NCBI GenBank assembly: GCA_034336665.1
Contig: CM067572.1
Span: 4,332,286 to 4,396,285 of the forward strand
Source: Luscinia megarhynchos
Lineage: Eukaryota > Chordata > Aves > Passeriformes > Turdidae
DNA length: 64,000 nt
Reading direction: 5' to 3'
In this document: positions 13,901-26,027 of the stretch, one piece after another
Layout: each line of letters starts with the position of its first letter
Numbering within the stretch: the stretch's first letter is position 1
The notes under the pieces: generated by a model
Seen by the model: the letters and a program-made list of their open reading frames with translations, nothing else
Databases searched by the model: none
What the model was told of the DNA's origin: nothing
Program-made: the position numbers and the translations under genes

Positions 13901-16900
13901 CCAATGTACAGAAAAATTATGTAGCCAGATTCTACCCTCCTGAAACTACTGAAACACATAAACAAGTAACCTGGTATTGGACATTAAGGAAAACTTACAT
14001 TAGGGCAATTCCCAGAGGGAAATAGCTCCAAAAGGAATGTGCATTGGAGAAAATAAGGTATGTCCCTTATTACTGGTATCATTTATAACTTTAGGTGTGA
14101 GTACACAGCTAATTCTGAAGGAGTTCCAAAAACAAAAGGCAAGGAAAGAATAATGATTTCTGAGAAACCAGTGTGCAGCTCTGACTGCTGCTGGCTGCAA
14201 ACGTGTCTGGGTGAGCTGAATCTGGATTTTCAGCACAGACAGGTCATTTCAAACTGTCCTGCAGCTAAATAACATTTCACCCTGGGGAAGTCTCCCTTCC
14301 AAACACTTCCACTGTTCCACACAGGCTTCCTTTCAATGTTGTTATCTGTTCTCACTGGATTTTCTTCATCTTCACTCTTTCTGAAGATTTTGGGATATTC
14401 AGAGAAGCTGCTGTATTAATTTTTTTCAGATGTTTTGAGTTCTGGAAGTCTTCACCAGAGGATTTATCCTGATAAGGCATTAACTCCAGCTTTATTTGAA
14501 GAAAGAGAACTGTACACAACGTGAAGGGTGCTCAGCTGCTCCTTAGACACCAACGTGAGCAATTCTGAATGGAGATCTGTTCAGGTGTTCTGGACATTTG
14601 CATGTCAGCGTGCAGAAAAAGCAAGCAAATGCAAATGAATGTTCCTGAAACAGCAGTGGAAAGAAAATATTTTTTTACATACCCTAAAAAGACCTTGTTG
14701 TAAGGATCATGATAGCAAGAGCCCAATAGCAAGAGACAGCAGTGCTAAAGTTCCAGAGCAGGAGATGAGAACTGGGGCCCTTCCCTTCTACATTGCCATA
14801 GACTTCACTGAGATCCTTAGCTTAGTAATTTATTAAGAATCCAGAAGCACTTAAGCCCTAGAAAACTCCTTTAGATGTAATTTGGGCTGCATAACTCCAA
14901 ATGCAGGAAGCCCACAGCATGTGAGTGCATGTGAGTGCATGCATGTGCTCATCAGGGAAGCAAAAAGGAGGAACTGAGGCAGCAGGCACATGACTCAGGG
15001 TGTGTGGGGATTGGTAATATAACCCTGCTATTGCAGCAAGTTTGGATCTTCATTCTGCAGCACCTGGGCTTCCTCCCAACAGAAAATGCTGCAGGCTACA
15101 TTTATGCTGAGCAGTTAATTATCCACGGGAGCAGGTAAGGGATTAGTGACCAGGTAGAGTTTCACACCTGTCAATGGGGTGAACACTGTAGCTGCTCAGA
15201 AATACTTGGCAAGAGAGGAAATAATACAGCTTTTCCTGTGCTAAACCACAAGCCCCTTCCACACGAACTGATAGGGGAATTGTCTCCCTTTGGTGGAATT
15301 TGGTATGTGACGTGTCTGGACGAGATGTGGTTCAAAGTCATGTTGCTGCATGTGCCTGGCAGTAATGCTGGCTTAATAAATACCTGTCCTCCTCTTACAT
15401 CCATGCCTACCTCTGTACTGCAGCCCACAGCCCCTGCCTTTGGTGCCATTGGGATCCAGCTGTGGAGATACCTGGTTTGGACAGCAAAAATAAAGCCAAA
15501 CCTTTTTCGGAATGCTGGCTCACAGCCAGATCAATATCCTGACCTGATTGCAGCACTGATGCAAAGCCCAGGAGTGCCAGCAGCACCCAGAGGGCAGAGC
15601 ACAGAGGTACCAGCCAGCAGCTCGAGCCCAAAATTCCTACCAAAGTCTTTGCATCAAAACCCTGGAGCTGGAGCCCCAGTTTGGGGAGCAAAGCTCAGCC
15701 TAATCCTCTGTTCTGAACAAAGCAGGGATACCACAGGTTTAACCCAGCTTTTGCCTTTGCCTTTGGATAAAACAGCATGAATTTAGGTTTGCATCTTACA
15801 CCCAAAGAAATCTTATTGAGCAGCTTGTTTCTGCCAAGGTCATTAATCAGGAGATGGCAAAAGATCACTTTGTTTCACCCCAGATTTCAAAACTCCACTC
15901 GTCTACTCTTCCCTGGCCTGTCAAGGTTTTCCCACATGCTGTGTGTTCTGGGCATCATATGGTCTCTTATTTTTAGTTGTAGGTGATTGCAACACAGCCC
16001 CTTCAAAGCAATCCCACTGACACTGTCTGTTAGTATTCAAAAGCAATCAGCTGTTAGTAGGCTTTTACAAAAGTTTACCTATCTAAGATTGCTTCTGCTC
16101 TCAGTTGCTTAGCTTTCATTCTCATAACCTGTGTCCCAAGTGAAAAGACATCTGCTCACTGGATTGACCTATCACAAAACCAGAAAAAAGGTTCTTGTTT
16201 TCCCCTTCTTGAGCAACATCTTTTGGTTATTGAAAATGAAGCACTTGTATTAGCTCACTTTAACTGTGTTTTCTCCATTAACACATCTAAGTTTAAGTGT
16301 TGGTTGCATAATTTACAGATTACAGGATTTCAATCTTTTTTGATTCAGTAAATGCTATTTAAAGTACTCAGGTGTCATTTTTTTATTACTAAGATGCAGT
16401 CACAAAGTCAATTGATGAATGGAACTGAGCAGTTTCCAGGATCAAGTTCAAGCTTGTGAAAGGAGATGAGTTACTAAAACTTTAAAATTTTCTGATGATC
16501 AAATCTTCCCTTAACAAGAATAGAATCACAGCACTTTTTCTCTCTTTCCATATGTAGCTTTATAGAATAAATGCAAAGTAAGATATGGGCATCTCTTGAG
16601 CATTTGTTGAAATTAGCATTCTGGTCATCATTGGATGTTCTTCGTGCCAGACAGAACTACATTTTCCCCAAATAGCTCCATCTTGGCCCCTGATGCTGCA
16701 TGTGCTTTCTTGATTATTCTGAATACTTCAGAGTACTTTTATAGCTCTCTCATAATGAACTGCCACGTCTGTTTTGAATATGTTAATCTCAGGATTAAGT
16801 TAAATATAAATACATGCACCCCAGAACTCTGAGGGATTGATGCATTTTCAGTTTAATCTCTGAGGATTTTAGTACCATTCAGAAGAAATGTTCAATATCA

Positions 16901-17203
16901 ATTCAGCATTGCTTCCAAGTAGGTGCATGCTTTCATGAGGAATTTATATGAATGCCATTATAGATATGCTGGGATCCCCATTTTATAGTTGATAGAAGAA
17001 CCAAAACACCAAAGGACGAAGGGAGTGGAGTGACAACAGAATACACTTAGGTTTTGGACAGGATTAAAAAGTGCTGCCATATGAGATCAAGTATTTACGT
17101 GGTCTAAACTCTCTGCCAGTTCCAGTTTATTTTAAAAATTCTGATGGATTAACTCTGAAGAGCCAAGCTTTATGCCAGATCAGGCCCTGTGCCTGATCCC
17201 ATC

Positions 17204-17246
17204 CCCAGAGCAGATGTGGGGTTGAACTCCCAGAGCAGATGTGGGG
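17204..17246 (+). repeat. 25-bp direct duplication
   Basis: The string CCCAGAGCAGATGTGGGG occurs twice, starting at 17204 and 17229. This is a two-copy direct repeat with a 25-bp period. It is a minor local duplication with no gene associated. Confidence 0.8.
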
Positions 17247-20200
17247 TGAGCACGACCTGCCCCATGACTCTGACAAGCCCAACAGACACGTCTGCTCCAG
17301 GATAAACGTGCTGAGAACAAATCTGGAGCTACACAGACCCAGTTGTTTTGCTCATGTAACCACAGCCTTACAACCAGGACTGAGAAGAGTTGTGGTCTGG
17401 TCAGGGACACCACGGCTCCTTGTGCCCTTTCCCATCCTCATCCCAGCAAGCAGAGCTGAGGAAGCTACAAAAATCATGGACAGACTGTGAGGCCCTGAGG
17501 ATATTTGCGAATTTGGGTCAGTAAAACAGCCTTGGTAGTAAAAATGACCCAGTGAATAGCAACTGGACTGCTGAAAACATTCCAAGAGTCTGAAACTCAG
17601 GTGTTGTAGTGCTGCATCAAGGAGCAGAGCTTGGCTGGGGGGTGACAGCTCTGGGCTGGGGGTCAGGGATGAGAGGGGATCTGCTGTGCTCTGCTCCAAA
17701 TGCAGACTGGCTGTGGGCACTGGAATCAGATTGTAAATCTTACAGAGTTTAACTCAGGGAAGCAGAACTGCATGCTCTGTGGTGAGGAGCTGGTGAAGAG
17801 TGTGACCTTGCTGCTTATTTTGTGGCTCCATTTTTAAAGCTGACGTAGTGTGGGGAGAGAGGAATAAGTAACATCTGAAATATGTGTTTTAGAACTTTGC
17901 CAATCCTTCTAAAATGTCTATTATATTTATCTTTATTGTATATGGCATACAATTTATATTGTAACTGGCATTTTTATGGCACCTTTCCTCTTTAACAACT
18001 TCCTTTCAGAAATCACAAAGCATATTTACAAATGCCCATCAATTAATCTTCACATAATCATTGTGTGCGTAATGGAAATTATTGTACTTGCTTTCCTTAT
18101 CCCTTCTAGATTTGTTTAAATCATGTGATTCTTCAAGAATTAAGAAAAACACCAGCAGAAACCTAGGAGAACTCCACTGTTTGGGTTTTTTTTTCATCTT
18201 CTCCTTCTTTTTTTTTTCTCTTTATTTTAACAGGCTACAACGATTCCTCCATCCCTGTCTCAGCTCTGTGGTCAGCTTTCAAGTGAGATTTAAGTCTGTG
18301 TTTGACCTCTCAGCCGTGGAATGACTCAGGGCTGATGCAGACACCACTTCACATCACTGTGTATCACAGCTGTGATCTGCTGGCTGCACACAGGAAGGCA
18401 GGAGCTGACCCAGCACACTGCCTATATTGCCTTCCTTGTTGCAGTTGCTCCTCCCTTAATAAAAAATAATTCCAGGTTTTGTTGATTTTTAGGGCATGTT
18501 GCTAGATCTTAACATGGTTATAAAAAAAAGAAGGTTGAAAGTGTGTAGAATATAGGTATGATAGTGTATGTGACAGGGCATGATGGAGAGGGTAAGCCTG
18601 GCTATTTATTGCAGATAAAAAAGTAATAGAATTGTAAAATATGCATTATTTTTTAAATCATTCTAGCCCGAGGCAGGGTTAGCTGAAGAGGTTTTTCCAA
18701 GGCCATACCAAAACATTTATATTCCAGCCTCAATAATGTATCTATTTCATGATGATAAAACAATCTCAGGCATCACCTTTGAAGTCTGGAAAAGTTAGCA
18801 GCATGGTAAATAATTTTCAAAACGTGACTGCTTTTCAAAGTAACACTTGATGTATTTCCATGCAGCTTTGGGGAAGCTCTTGGAAAAGTCATTGATGGAA
18901 AGGAATCTGATGTGAAACTCTTAAATCATTCAGTGCTTTTTTTTTTTTCTTTTTTCAGATAATACACTTGAAGTTGGTGATATTTTTTTTTCACAGGGAC
19001 CATACACCTGGTATAAAGAGTCTCAGTTTATTGCAGATATATAGAGTTTTTGAGGCATTTGTTTCACTTCCATGATGTTTTAGGAGAGGACTCATACATG
19101 GGTATGGCTGGGCATCTCCATTCAAAGGCACTGAGCCTTCTCTTTTCACACTGTCAGCCAGAGACTTGGAGATGGCTAGACAGGAAAAAAGGCATTATTA
19201 AGTTTGTTTTTGCTGCTTTTATAACACAAAACACACTTAGCAAAATTCTGAAAGGAGGAGGAAACCACAAGTGCACGCAAAGTGGCCAAGGCTCCCTGGA
19301 TAAGAAGAGCTGGGAGCACGGCTGGGCTGGCTCTTCCCTCTCCTCTCACTGGGATTTATGGTCATCCCATGATCTAGGGGCTGGAACTGCCAGCACCAGA
19401 GGGGCTTATGACTCTTTTTGTTTTAAAGTTATTTTGCATTCACTGCAAGCATTATGAAATTGCTGTGGGCTTTTTTATCTCTGAAGAGCCCAGATTTCTG
19501 AGCCACTGGCGTGGCTTCCTAATCACAGGCATGGAAACTCCTGAACTTTAACTAGAAGTGTGATCTGAGTAGTCTTCTTTCAAAGTGACTTTGGGGAAAA
19601 AAATCAGTAATTGTGATTGTTTTAAAAGCTTATATTGAATGCTTTGCTATTGCAGAGCAAAGCTGCTGAGTCACTGGTAACAGTTCAATTCCAGAGTTGG
19701 CAACATTTCTCATGGATTGCCCTGTACACAAAAATCTCCATATTGCTTTGTGTAGTTAACAGTAGATAAGGCTGTTGGATTTAAAAGATACATGATTGTG
19801 TCTGGAATATAAATGTTTTGGCATGGCCTTGCAAAAACCTCTTAAGCTATGAAAAGAAGAAAAATCCTTCAAGCTGTACCTTGACTGATTTAAAATGAAG
19901 ATGAATTTTTGACAAAACACCATTTGTAGCGTGCAGTATGAAGATTCCCAGTGTGCAGCAAAATGCTTTCATGATACCACTAGAGAAATCAAAATAAAGA
20001 GCAGAAACTACTTAGGAATTCACTAGAAGCCTTGGTGGGAGCTAGGAATAAAGCCCCCATGTCTAGTGCTTCCACTCAGCAAGAAAAATAAATGTTTACT
20101 TATTAAAGCGTTTATTTCTAAATTGTCAGGTGTGGCTGCCCTTTACAGGAAAGCGGGTGCATGACTGGCAAGGGAAAAGAAAAAATTAACTGGAAAAATA

Positions 20201-21311
20201 AATACTGTGAAGAGGAAGGAGATACAGCACAGAGGAAAACTACTGTGATAGAAAAGGGCAATGGATCAGCAGAAGTTTGCTGGTATGTACAGAAGTGACA
20301 ACATCTGATTTATTCTTTTTTTACAAGGAGAAGAAGCTATTAAACATATTTCAAGTCATTCCTGCTTGTATTTTCTCCCCATCTTTTTTCTTTGTAGTTG
20401 TGGGTTTTGTTGTTGGTTTTTTTTTTTTTTTCAACAACAAGAAGATAAACTGCTGGTTGTAAAGAGTGCTGCAGGGGAAACACTGGGGATATAACCACCT
20501 AATTATGAATTTCCTGAATGTGCAACATGACCAGGAGCAACTGGACAGGATTAGTGCTGTATGTTTCATCTCCAGCTGTTTCATGAATGCCAATCTCCAA
20601 ACTCTTCAAGAAGAACATTTTTTTTCCATGGCCCTACTTTTGGCTTTAACAATACAAGCAATACTGCTTTGTTTTCCTTAGAGCCTGAACTGAAACAAGA
20701 GCTTTCAACAAAACAAACCCCAAGCAAACCTAAAGGGCCAAAGAGCTGCACAGTGTTAAGGAGATTTAGCTGAAATATTTGTAAAATATCAAAAGGAACA
20801 TCCTTCTTGTTGGCAAAACTGGAACTAACACTGCAGAGATGCATGATTACGAGACAATAAATGAGAGTATTTTCTTCTGGTGCAGTGGTCAGAAGTTATT
20901 GTTTTGAATAAGCACCACTGGTGTGTAATCTTCACAGCGAGCTTCTTGAATTGGTGAAGTGCCAACGCTCTTTGGAAGCTCTTAGCAGACAGGAACTTAT
21001 TTAAACTTATAAAACCAACGTAGACGAAAAAATGTAAAAAATGCCCCGTGTAAGGCCTCAGCTTGCAAACAGACAAACTGTGAAGACAATGGTGCTTCTC
21101 ATGGAAGAGAGGGCAGCAGGAACCTTTTCTTTCCATGATGCCTTTGTAAAGATTAAGAAAAAGCTAACAGAATAATATCCCTGACTAACAATAACTCCTG
21201 GGGTGTCAGGAATCATGTCTTTGCACTAATGGCACGGGTGTTTAGAGAGCCTCTTCTAGCTGCTGGTGAACTTCTCTGGTCTTTTGTGACTCCTAGTAGA
21301 GTTTGACTGGG

Positions 21312-21457
21312 GATTTATATTTATATTTATATTTATATTTATATTTATATTTATATTTATATTTATATTTATATTTATATTTATATTTATATTTATATTT
21401 ATATTTATATTTATATTTATATTTATATTTATATTTATATTTATATTTATATTTATG
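21312..21457. repeat. (TTTATA)n hexanucleotide microsatellite, about 24 units
   Basis: Roughly 146 bases of essentially perfect TTTATA repeats are present. Because the unit length is a multiple of three and it lacks stops in several frames, it creates open frames encoding (Tyr-Leu)n on the + strand and (Asn-Ile)n or (Lys-Tyr)n on the minus strand. These are artefacts and not genes. The perfection of the array implies recent expansion and probable length polymorphism. Confidence 0.97.
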
Positions 21458-24093
21458 TAAAATCTCTGCAAGATTCAAAGGCCAAATTAAAAACTTGTCC
21501 ATTAAATATAATAAAATGATGTCCAATAAGTAATTGGTTTTATCACACTTATATGCAATGCAAAGTTACTGTGCACTGCACTAAAGGAAGAGGCAGAGAA
21601 ATTTTATTTCAGATTCATACAGAGGTTACTCCTTTGATCTTATCCCAACAATCAGATTTTTGGGGCTTAATTTCTTCACATGGTATTGAGCATGAGAAAT
21701 CCTGACCTGTGTTATCCTAAAAGGGAAAATCTGCTAATTAATGCCATGAGTACAAACTCGGTCAGTTCATGAATGCAAACCTGTGAATATAGGCTGAGTG
21801 AATAACTGGCATTCATTTCCTCTAAATAGAGAGGTACAGACAGAAATCCTGGTTCATGCTCATGTTTACATGCCCTACTTATTTAGAAAGACTGTCCTGC
21901 AGAATTTTGGATTCCCTGCAGTAAAAGTGACCATTATAAACTACATACACTTACCCAGATTCTCTTGCCTGTGCCAGTCTCCACAGGCACTACCTTGAAA
22001 ATAAAGCATTGTAAGGACTGAAGGAAATTATCGTGTTTTAATCTGTAGAATCTAACTTTCCTTTAGTTTTTTGGGTTTTTTTTTTTGTCACATAAAAGAG
22101 TGAGAAAAGACTACCATGACCAGATTGTACTGTGGGATTTTGAGTTCTCAATTGTTTAAGTATCCTAACTTTATCAGTTTGTGAGGCATGCTGACAGAAA
22201 AGCATTTTAAAACAAGAACAGATTGTATGGCCTTCTCTTTATTCTGTGGAAGGAGTAAATTATGCCATCACAAGGGAGGGAGGAGAGGTGAAGCATAATT
22301 TTGTTCTGGATATTTTTGTGAGGAGATTTTCCACGTTTGCTTTGAGCATCCTGCCAGTCCCACCTCTCAAGTGGCAGGGTGAGGTCCAAGTAAGGGTTGC
22401 TTCAGGGCCATGCTCAGCCTGAGGAGTCACCAAAGGCAATTTTGCTGAGTACTTCTGTCTTTATCCAAGTTGCTACTGGCACAAAAATAAAAAAAAAAAT
22501 TTGACCCTGGAGCTCTTGCTATGGATGAATGTAAACTTTTAGGACTGAGTCCTAACCCCACAGCTGCTCAGAGGTGTGATAATGCACATGGAGAGAAAAC
22601 TCCTGTGGCTACAGCCCATTCAGTGTTTGAGGGAACCATCCATCCCTCTATGCTGGTGCTATGCAGGGTTAAAACTGACTGAGGGCAGTATATCCCAGGT
22701 AAAAACCACCACAGAATTCAGCAAATAAATCAATCAAAGCATGCTCTGTATGCTGTCAAACAGCACCAATGCCAAGATCTCTGCCTGCCTGCCCTCCAGA
22801 ATACAGAAGATGCAGCTTGTGGGAATAGAAACAGTTTAACTCAAATCCCATCAGAAATGTGAGGGGCAGTATCCTGGGAGAATAAAGACTGTCTTCACAG
22901 CCTTGGCAATGATGTCTGACCTCCAAGGCCACATCCCAATTGTACAGAGCCATGGGCCCCTCTCTGGGTTTGCCATCGAATAGGAGGGGATGGCTGATGG
23001 AGATGATGGCAGAATACAGGATTTAGAGCTGCTTTGGACCCAGCCTCAGCCAGCAGTGCCAAAATCTTTACTGTGGGATGGCGAAACAATTCCTGCTTGA
23101 AAGGAGTCGGGGGTTCTGTCTGGTCCTGCTGCATCTGTGGCTTCAGAGTGACTGTCATGGGGACAGAGACCCAACAGAAAGACTAAAGGACAGAGCACAG
23201 CCCCTTCATCCTGCTGCTCTGCATCAGCACGTGTGGGAAGGGAGATGGAAGAGACGCACTATCGCGTTTCTGACGCCACTCGCTTCCTGAATAAACAGAA
23301 AGATCTCCCTGTGATAAAAGATAAATATGCATGTTATTGAAAAAAAGCCTCTCAGACTCATCAAAACAGAAAAATTAGTTCATAGCTTTGGTCTATTTAT
23401 TTGGATGATAGTTTAGGTCAGTCATTTTCTCCAGTGTGACTTGTCTGTCTCTGCTGTGTCATCACTTAACCTAATCCTTTTCCTTTTCCAGTGGCAAGAG
23501 ACATTTCCTCTTGGTCTGATTAATGCTCTTCCTAGATGAGCTGGCTCAGGCAGTAAGCTGTTAAAGAAATAGTTTTATCTGTTATTTATGTAGGAACTCT
23601 CTGATGGAAAGCAATCCTTGCTTCCCTCTCCCCTGCCCTGTGCCTCGGTTCCTGAGCCATGCCCAGGCTCCACTGAACCAGATTATTGTTGCTGTAAACC
23701 ATCTGCTCCTCCAGTTCATCAGGGCCGTGGGGACGAATAGAGGGAGCCCCAAGGAGAAGCCAACATTTGCTCCAGGTCCAGGCTGACCTTGCACTAGATT
23801 TTGTGATTCTTCCCTTCTACAGTTTCAGGTGAGACTGGAAATGTCCCTGTGCCTGGGGCCCCTGTTCCAACTTTCTGGATGAGGACTTCTGCCCCATCAG
23901 ATAGAAAAGCTACAAATCAGCCCTATGGTTCCATTTCTTTCCTCTTCTTTATTTCTCTTCATTTTGCTTTCTCAGGTTTGAGTTTATTTACTCTTAAATG
24001 TTAAACTCTGATAATTTGAATTTTATCTTTTTAAAAATAATTTTCGAACTCATGTCAGTGATTTTTCCTTTCTACACCAATGCCTTCACTGTC

Positions 24094-24120
24094 CCTTCTC
24101 TCTCTCTCTCTTTTTTTTTT
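24094..24120. repeat. (CT)n and poly-T tract
   Basis: A short CT dinucleotide run passes directly into ten T residues. It is simple sequence with no surrounding gene signal. Confidence 0.8.
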
Positions 24121-25360
24121 CCACAAAACAACCAAGTAAAGTCTTTACAGCCCTAGTGAATAATTAATCTCATCTGGTCTGTAACTCTATCCAGGACCAT
24201 CAAAAACTTTGCATGTTTTAGGTCAATAATAAAACAAAACATTTTTCTACTTTTAGATTTTATGCATTACAAAAGTTTTTTGCAATTAACGACGAACAAT
24301 ACTTAGTGCTGGCTAACCATTCCACATTGAAAAATCTTTCCCATGGGAAAATTGCCTATTTGTTATTTTTGTAGGAATTATCTATTTCAGATAACATTAT
24401 TTTCATTTTTCTGGGTTTTAGTTATGTACAAAAAAGCCCCAAACCCAGCCTATTCAGGCACGATGCTTTTACTCAGCTTTGATGCCAAACTGATTTTTCT
24501 TTAGCTTGTGTTTCAGCAAGAAGCAGAACATCAAGGAGTCTTATGGGAAAACTGTTTGTGTTGATATTTTAATGGAAGCTGAAGGAAATATACCTGGGCT
24601 GCTTTAGACTCCAGAGGGTTTTCCAGTTTTTGAAAGGAAACCTTGCTCTGGTGGATAAAGTGGATCAATCACTGATAAAAGCTGTTGGGAAAAGTAACAC
24701 TGAGGAATATAGTGATGGAGAGAAGGCAGAGCACAGGACGTGTGGGCGATGAGCTCCTGCAGAGGAAGGTTGGCTTCCCCAAGGACCAAGGCTAAATCAA
24801 AAGACCCTTCATAGCACGGCTGCAATCTGTGGTGGGGGTAAGGCCAAGTCCTATTTTAAGCTTTTCCTGTAAGCAGATTAAAGCTCCAGTCGTGGTTCCC
24901 GCATGGCTTGGATGCAGGGCTGAGAGGTGAATGACCACCATAGCCCCTCCCTGGGGCTCTCTTCCAGAGCCAGCAGATAAACCTCTCTTCTTTGGGGCTG
25001 CACAATTTAATAAATCAGAGCATTTCTTTAGCCCTGAAAAGTATTGCCTAGAGATTTTTCCTCCTTGCTCCCAGGCGATGGGAATGTAGGAATGACCCCC
25101 ATTGATGGGAGCACAGGCCTTGCCTTTGCAGGAACCAACAGCAGGCACCAAGGGAGGACACGGATGGGGACAGGCACTGACCTCAGCCTGGAACGTCTTG
25201 GGCAAAGGGCTACCCTGTCAGAAATGGCATTGTGGTGACAACTTTCCAACATCCATCACAACCACACAGCCCTGCTAGGGGCAGGGGGAGGCTCAGTGGG
25301 TGACGTGTGCTCCAAGGTGACATTCGGCAGTAAGTGGAGGGTCTACAAAACATATTTTAT

Positions 25361-25735
25361 GAGGAACAGCTGTGGGAGGGTTTGTTTAATCCGGAGGAGG
25401 ATCAGGTGAGACCTTATCCCTTTCTACAAGTCCTTGAAAGGCGATTGTAGCAGCTGGGGGATGCTCTTTTCTCCCGCACCTGCAGTGAGAGGAAAATAGC
25501 CTTAAGCTGAGATAAGGGAGACTCAGATTAGACATTAGAAACAAGTGTTTTGTTTTTAGGGTGGTCTGGCATCGAAGCGGATGCGGCGGAGTCACCATCC
25601 CGGAGGCGTTAAAGAGGCGGCCGGACCCGGCGCTGGCGATGTGGCTCAGCGGTAACAGCGGTGCTGCAGGGTGGGCGGCTGGACCGGGCCATCCCGAACC
25701 TCGGTGACTCTCTAATTCCATCACCCTACGATTCC
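25361..25735 (+). mobile_element. CR1 LINE fragment abutting the FNDC3B promoter
   Basis: Order and spacing match the avian CR1 3' region. Seen in order are a GGAGGAGGATCAGGTGAGACC segment, TCTACAAGTCCTTGAAAGG, GATTGTAGCAGCTGGGGGA, CTCTTTTCTCCCG, CAGATTAGACATTAGAAACA, AGGGTGGTC, GAGTCACCATCCCGGAGGCG, and a 3' end reading CGAACCTCGGTGACTCT, then a decayed tail ending in ACGATTCC. Orientation is +, the same as FNDC3B. The last 175 bases hold 18 CpG dinucleotides, so the 3' half of the element lies inside the CpG island. Similarity is by recall of CR1 consensus text, and the subfamily is uncertain. Confidence 0.85.
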
Positions 25736-25773
25736 AAGTAAGGAGGAGCGGATCGCGGCGGGCACGGCGGAAC

Positions 25774-25798
25774 GGGAGGGGAAGGGGCTGGGGCCGGG
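25774..25798 (+). promoter_or_regulatory. G-quadruplex motif in core promoter
   Basis: Five runs of at least three G follow each other with loops of one or two bases (GGG-A-GGGG-AA-GGGG-CT-GGGG-CC-GGG). Short loops predict a very stable quadruplex on the + (non-template) strand. It lies between the CR1 3' end and the GC-box cluster, a common position in vertebrate CpG-island promoters. Confidence 0.8.
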
Positions 25799-25802
25799 CG
25801 CC

Positions 25803-25858
25803 GTGCCCGCCCCATGCCCGCCCCTCTCGGAGCGCCCGCCCCGCCGGCGCGGGGGCGG
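25803..25858. promoter_or_regulatory. Cluster of GC boxes (Sp/KLF sites)
   Basis: CCCGCCCC-type boxes occur three times within about 40 bases (near 25806, 25817 and 25834), followed by GGGGGCGGAG near 25851 in the opposite orientation. Multiple closely spaced Sp/KLF sites without a TATA box fit a dispersed-initiation promoter. Binding is inferred from motif only. Confidence 0.7.
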
Positions 25859-25960
25859 AGCGGCAGCGGGGCTGGCCCGCGTCCCACGCCCGCCTCGGCC
25901 GCCTTTTCGGCGGGAGCCGCTACTCCAGAGTGCGCGGTAGCGTGGGCCGGCCGGGGCCCC

Positions 25961-25981
25961 ATGTGGTGCCGACATCACTGA
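25961..25981 (+). promoter_or_regulatory. Short upstream ORF 1 in putative exon 1
   Basis: An ATG at 25961 opens a six-codon frame (M-W-C-R-H-H, stop TGA at 25979-25981). It is only relevant if transcription starts upstream of it, which I cannot determine. It ends one base before the ATG of the next short ORF, so the two are nearly contiguous. Confidence 0.4.
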
Positions 25982-25991
25982 CATGGCGGAA
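25980..25991 (+). promoter_or_regulatory. Possible YY1-type element (ATGGCGG)
   Basis: The sequence GACATGGCGGAA contains the ATGGCGG core of YY1 sites, which often sit just downstream of start sites in CpG-island promoters. The same ATG opens a short upstream ORF (25983-26027). If the usual YY1 position applies, transcription starts slightly upstream. This rests on one motif. Confidence 0.4.
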
Positions 25992-26027
25992 TCCCCGCCG
26001 AGCCCTCCCGGCACTCGTTGCAGCTAA
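25983..26027 (+). promoter_or_regulatory. Short upstream ORF 2 in putative exon 1
   Basis: The 14-codon frame MAESPPSPPGTRCS ends at TAA 26025-26027, before the splice donor, so it is complete within exon 1. The ATG has good context (GACATGG, with G at -3 and G at +4). If included in the transcript it could reduce initiation at the main start 62759. The 5' end of the transcript is unknown, so this is conditional. Confidence 0.45.

Larger units (their letters stand above)
1..25360. other. Intergenic region upstream of FNDC3B
   Basis: No exon is recognisable here on either strand. Open frames are short or overlap low-complexity tracts, and none gave a protein I recognise. Base composition is AT-rich with no strand skew in the lines I counted, unlike the downstream intron. 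Recognisable contents are simple repeats, a 29-bp tandem repeat, three CR1 LINE 3' ends and a TTTATA microsatellite, each listed separately. In mammals the neighbour upstream of FNDC3B is TMEM212 (established synteny). I looked for segments resembling it and saw none, but short spliced exons could be missed by eye. Stretches between the listed repeats show nothing I can name. Confidence 0.7.

Noticed and set aside
21256..21533. ORFs encoding (Asn-Ile)n, (Lys-Tyr)n and (Tyr-Leu)n
   Set aside because: These are direct translations of the TTTATA microsatellite in different frames.
1..25360. Possible exons of the syntenic neighbour TMEM212
   Set aside because: Expected from mammalian gene order, but I could not find any matching segment by eye. 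An alignment search would be needed to be sure.
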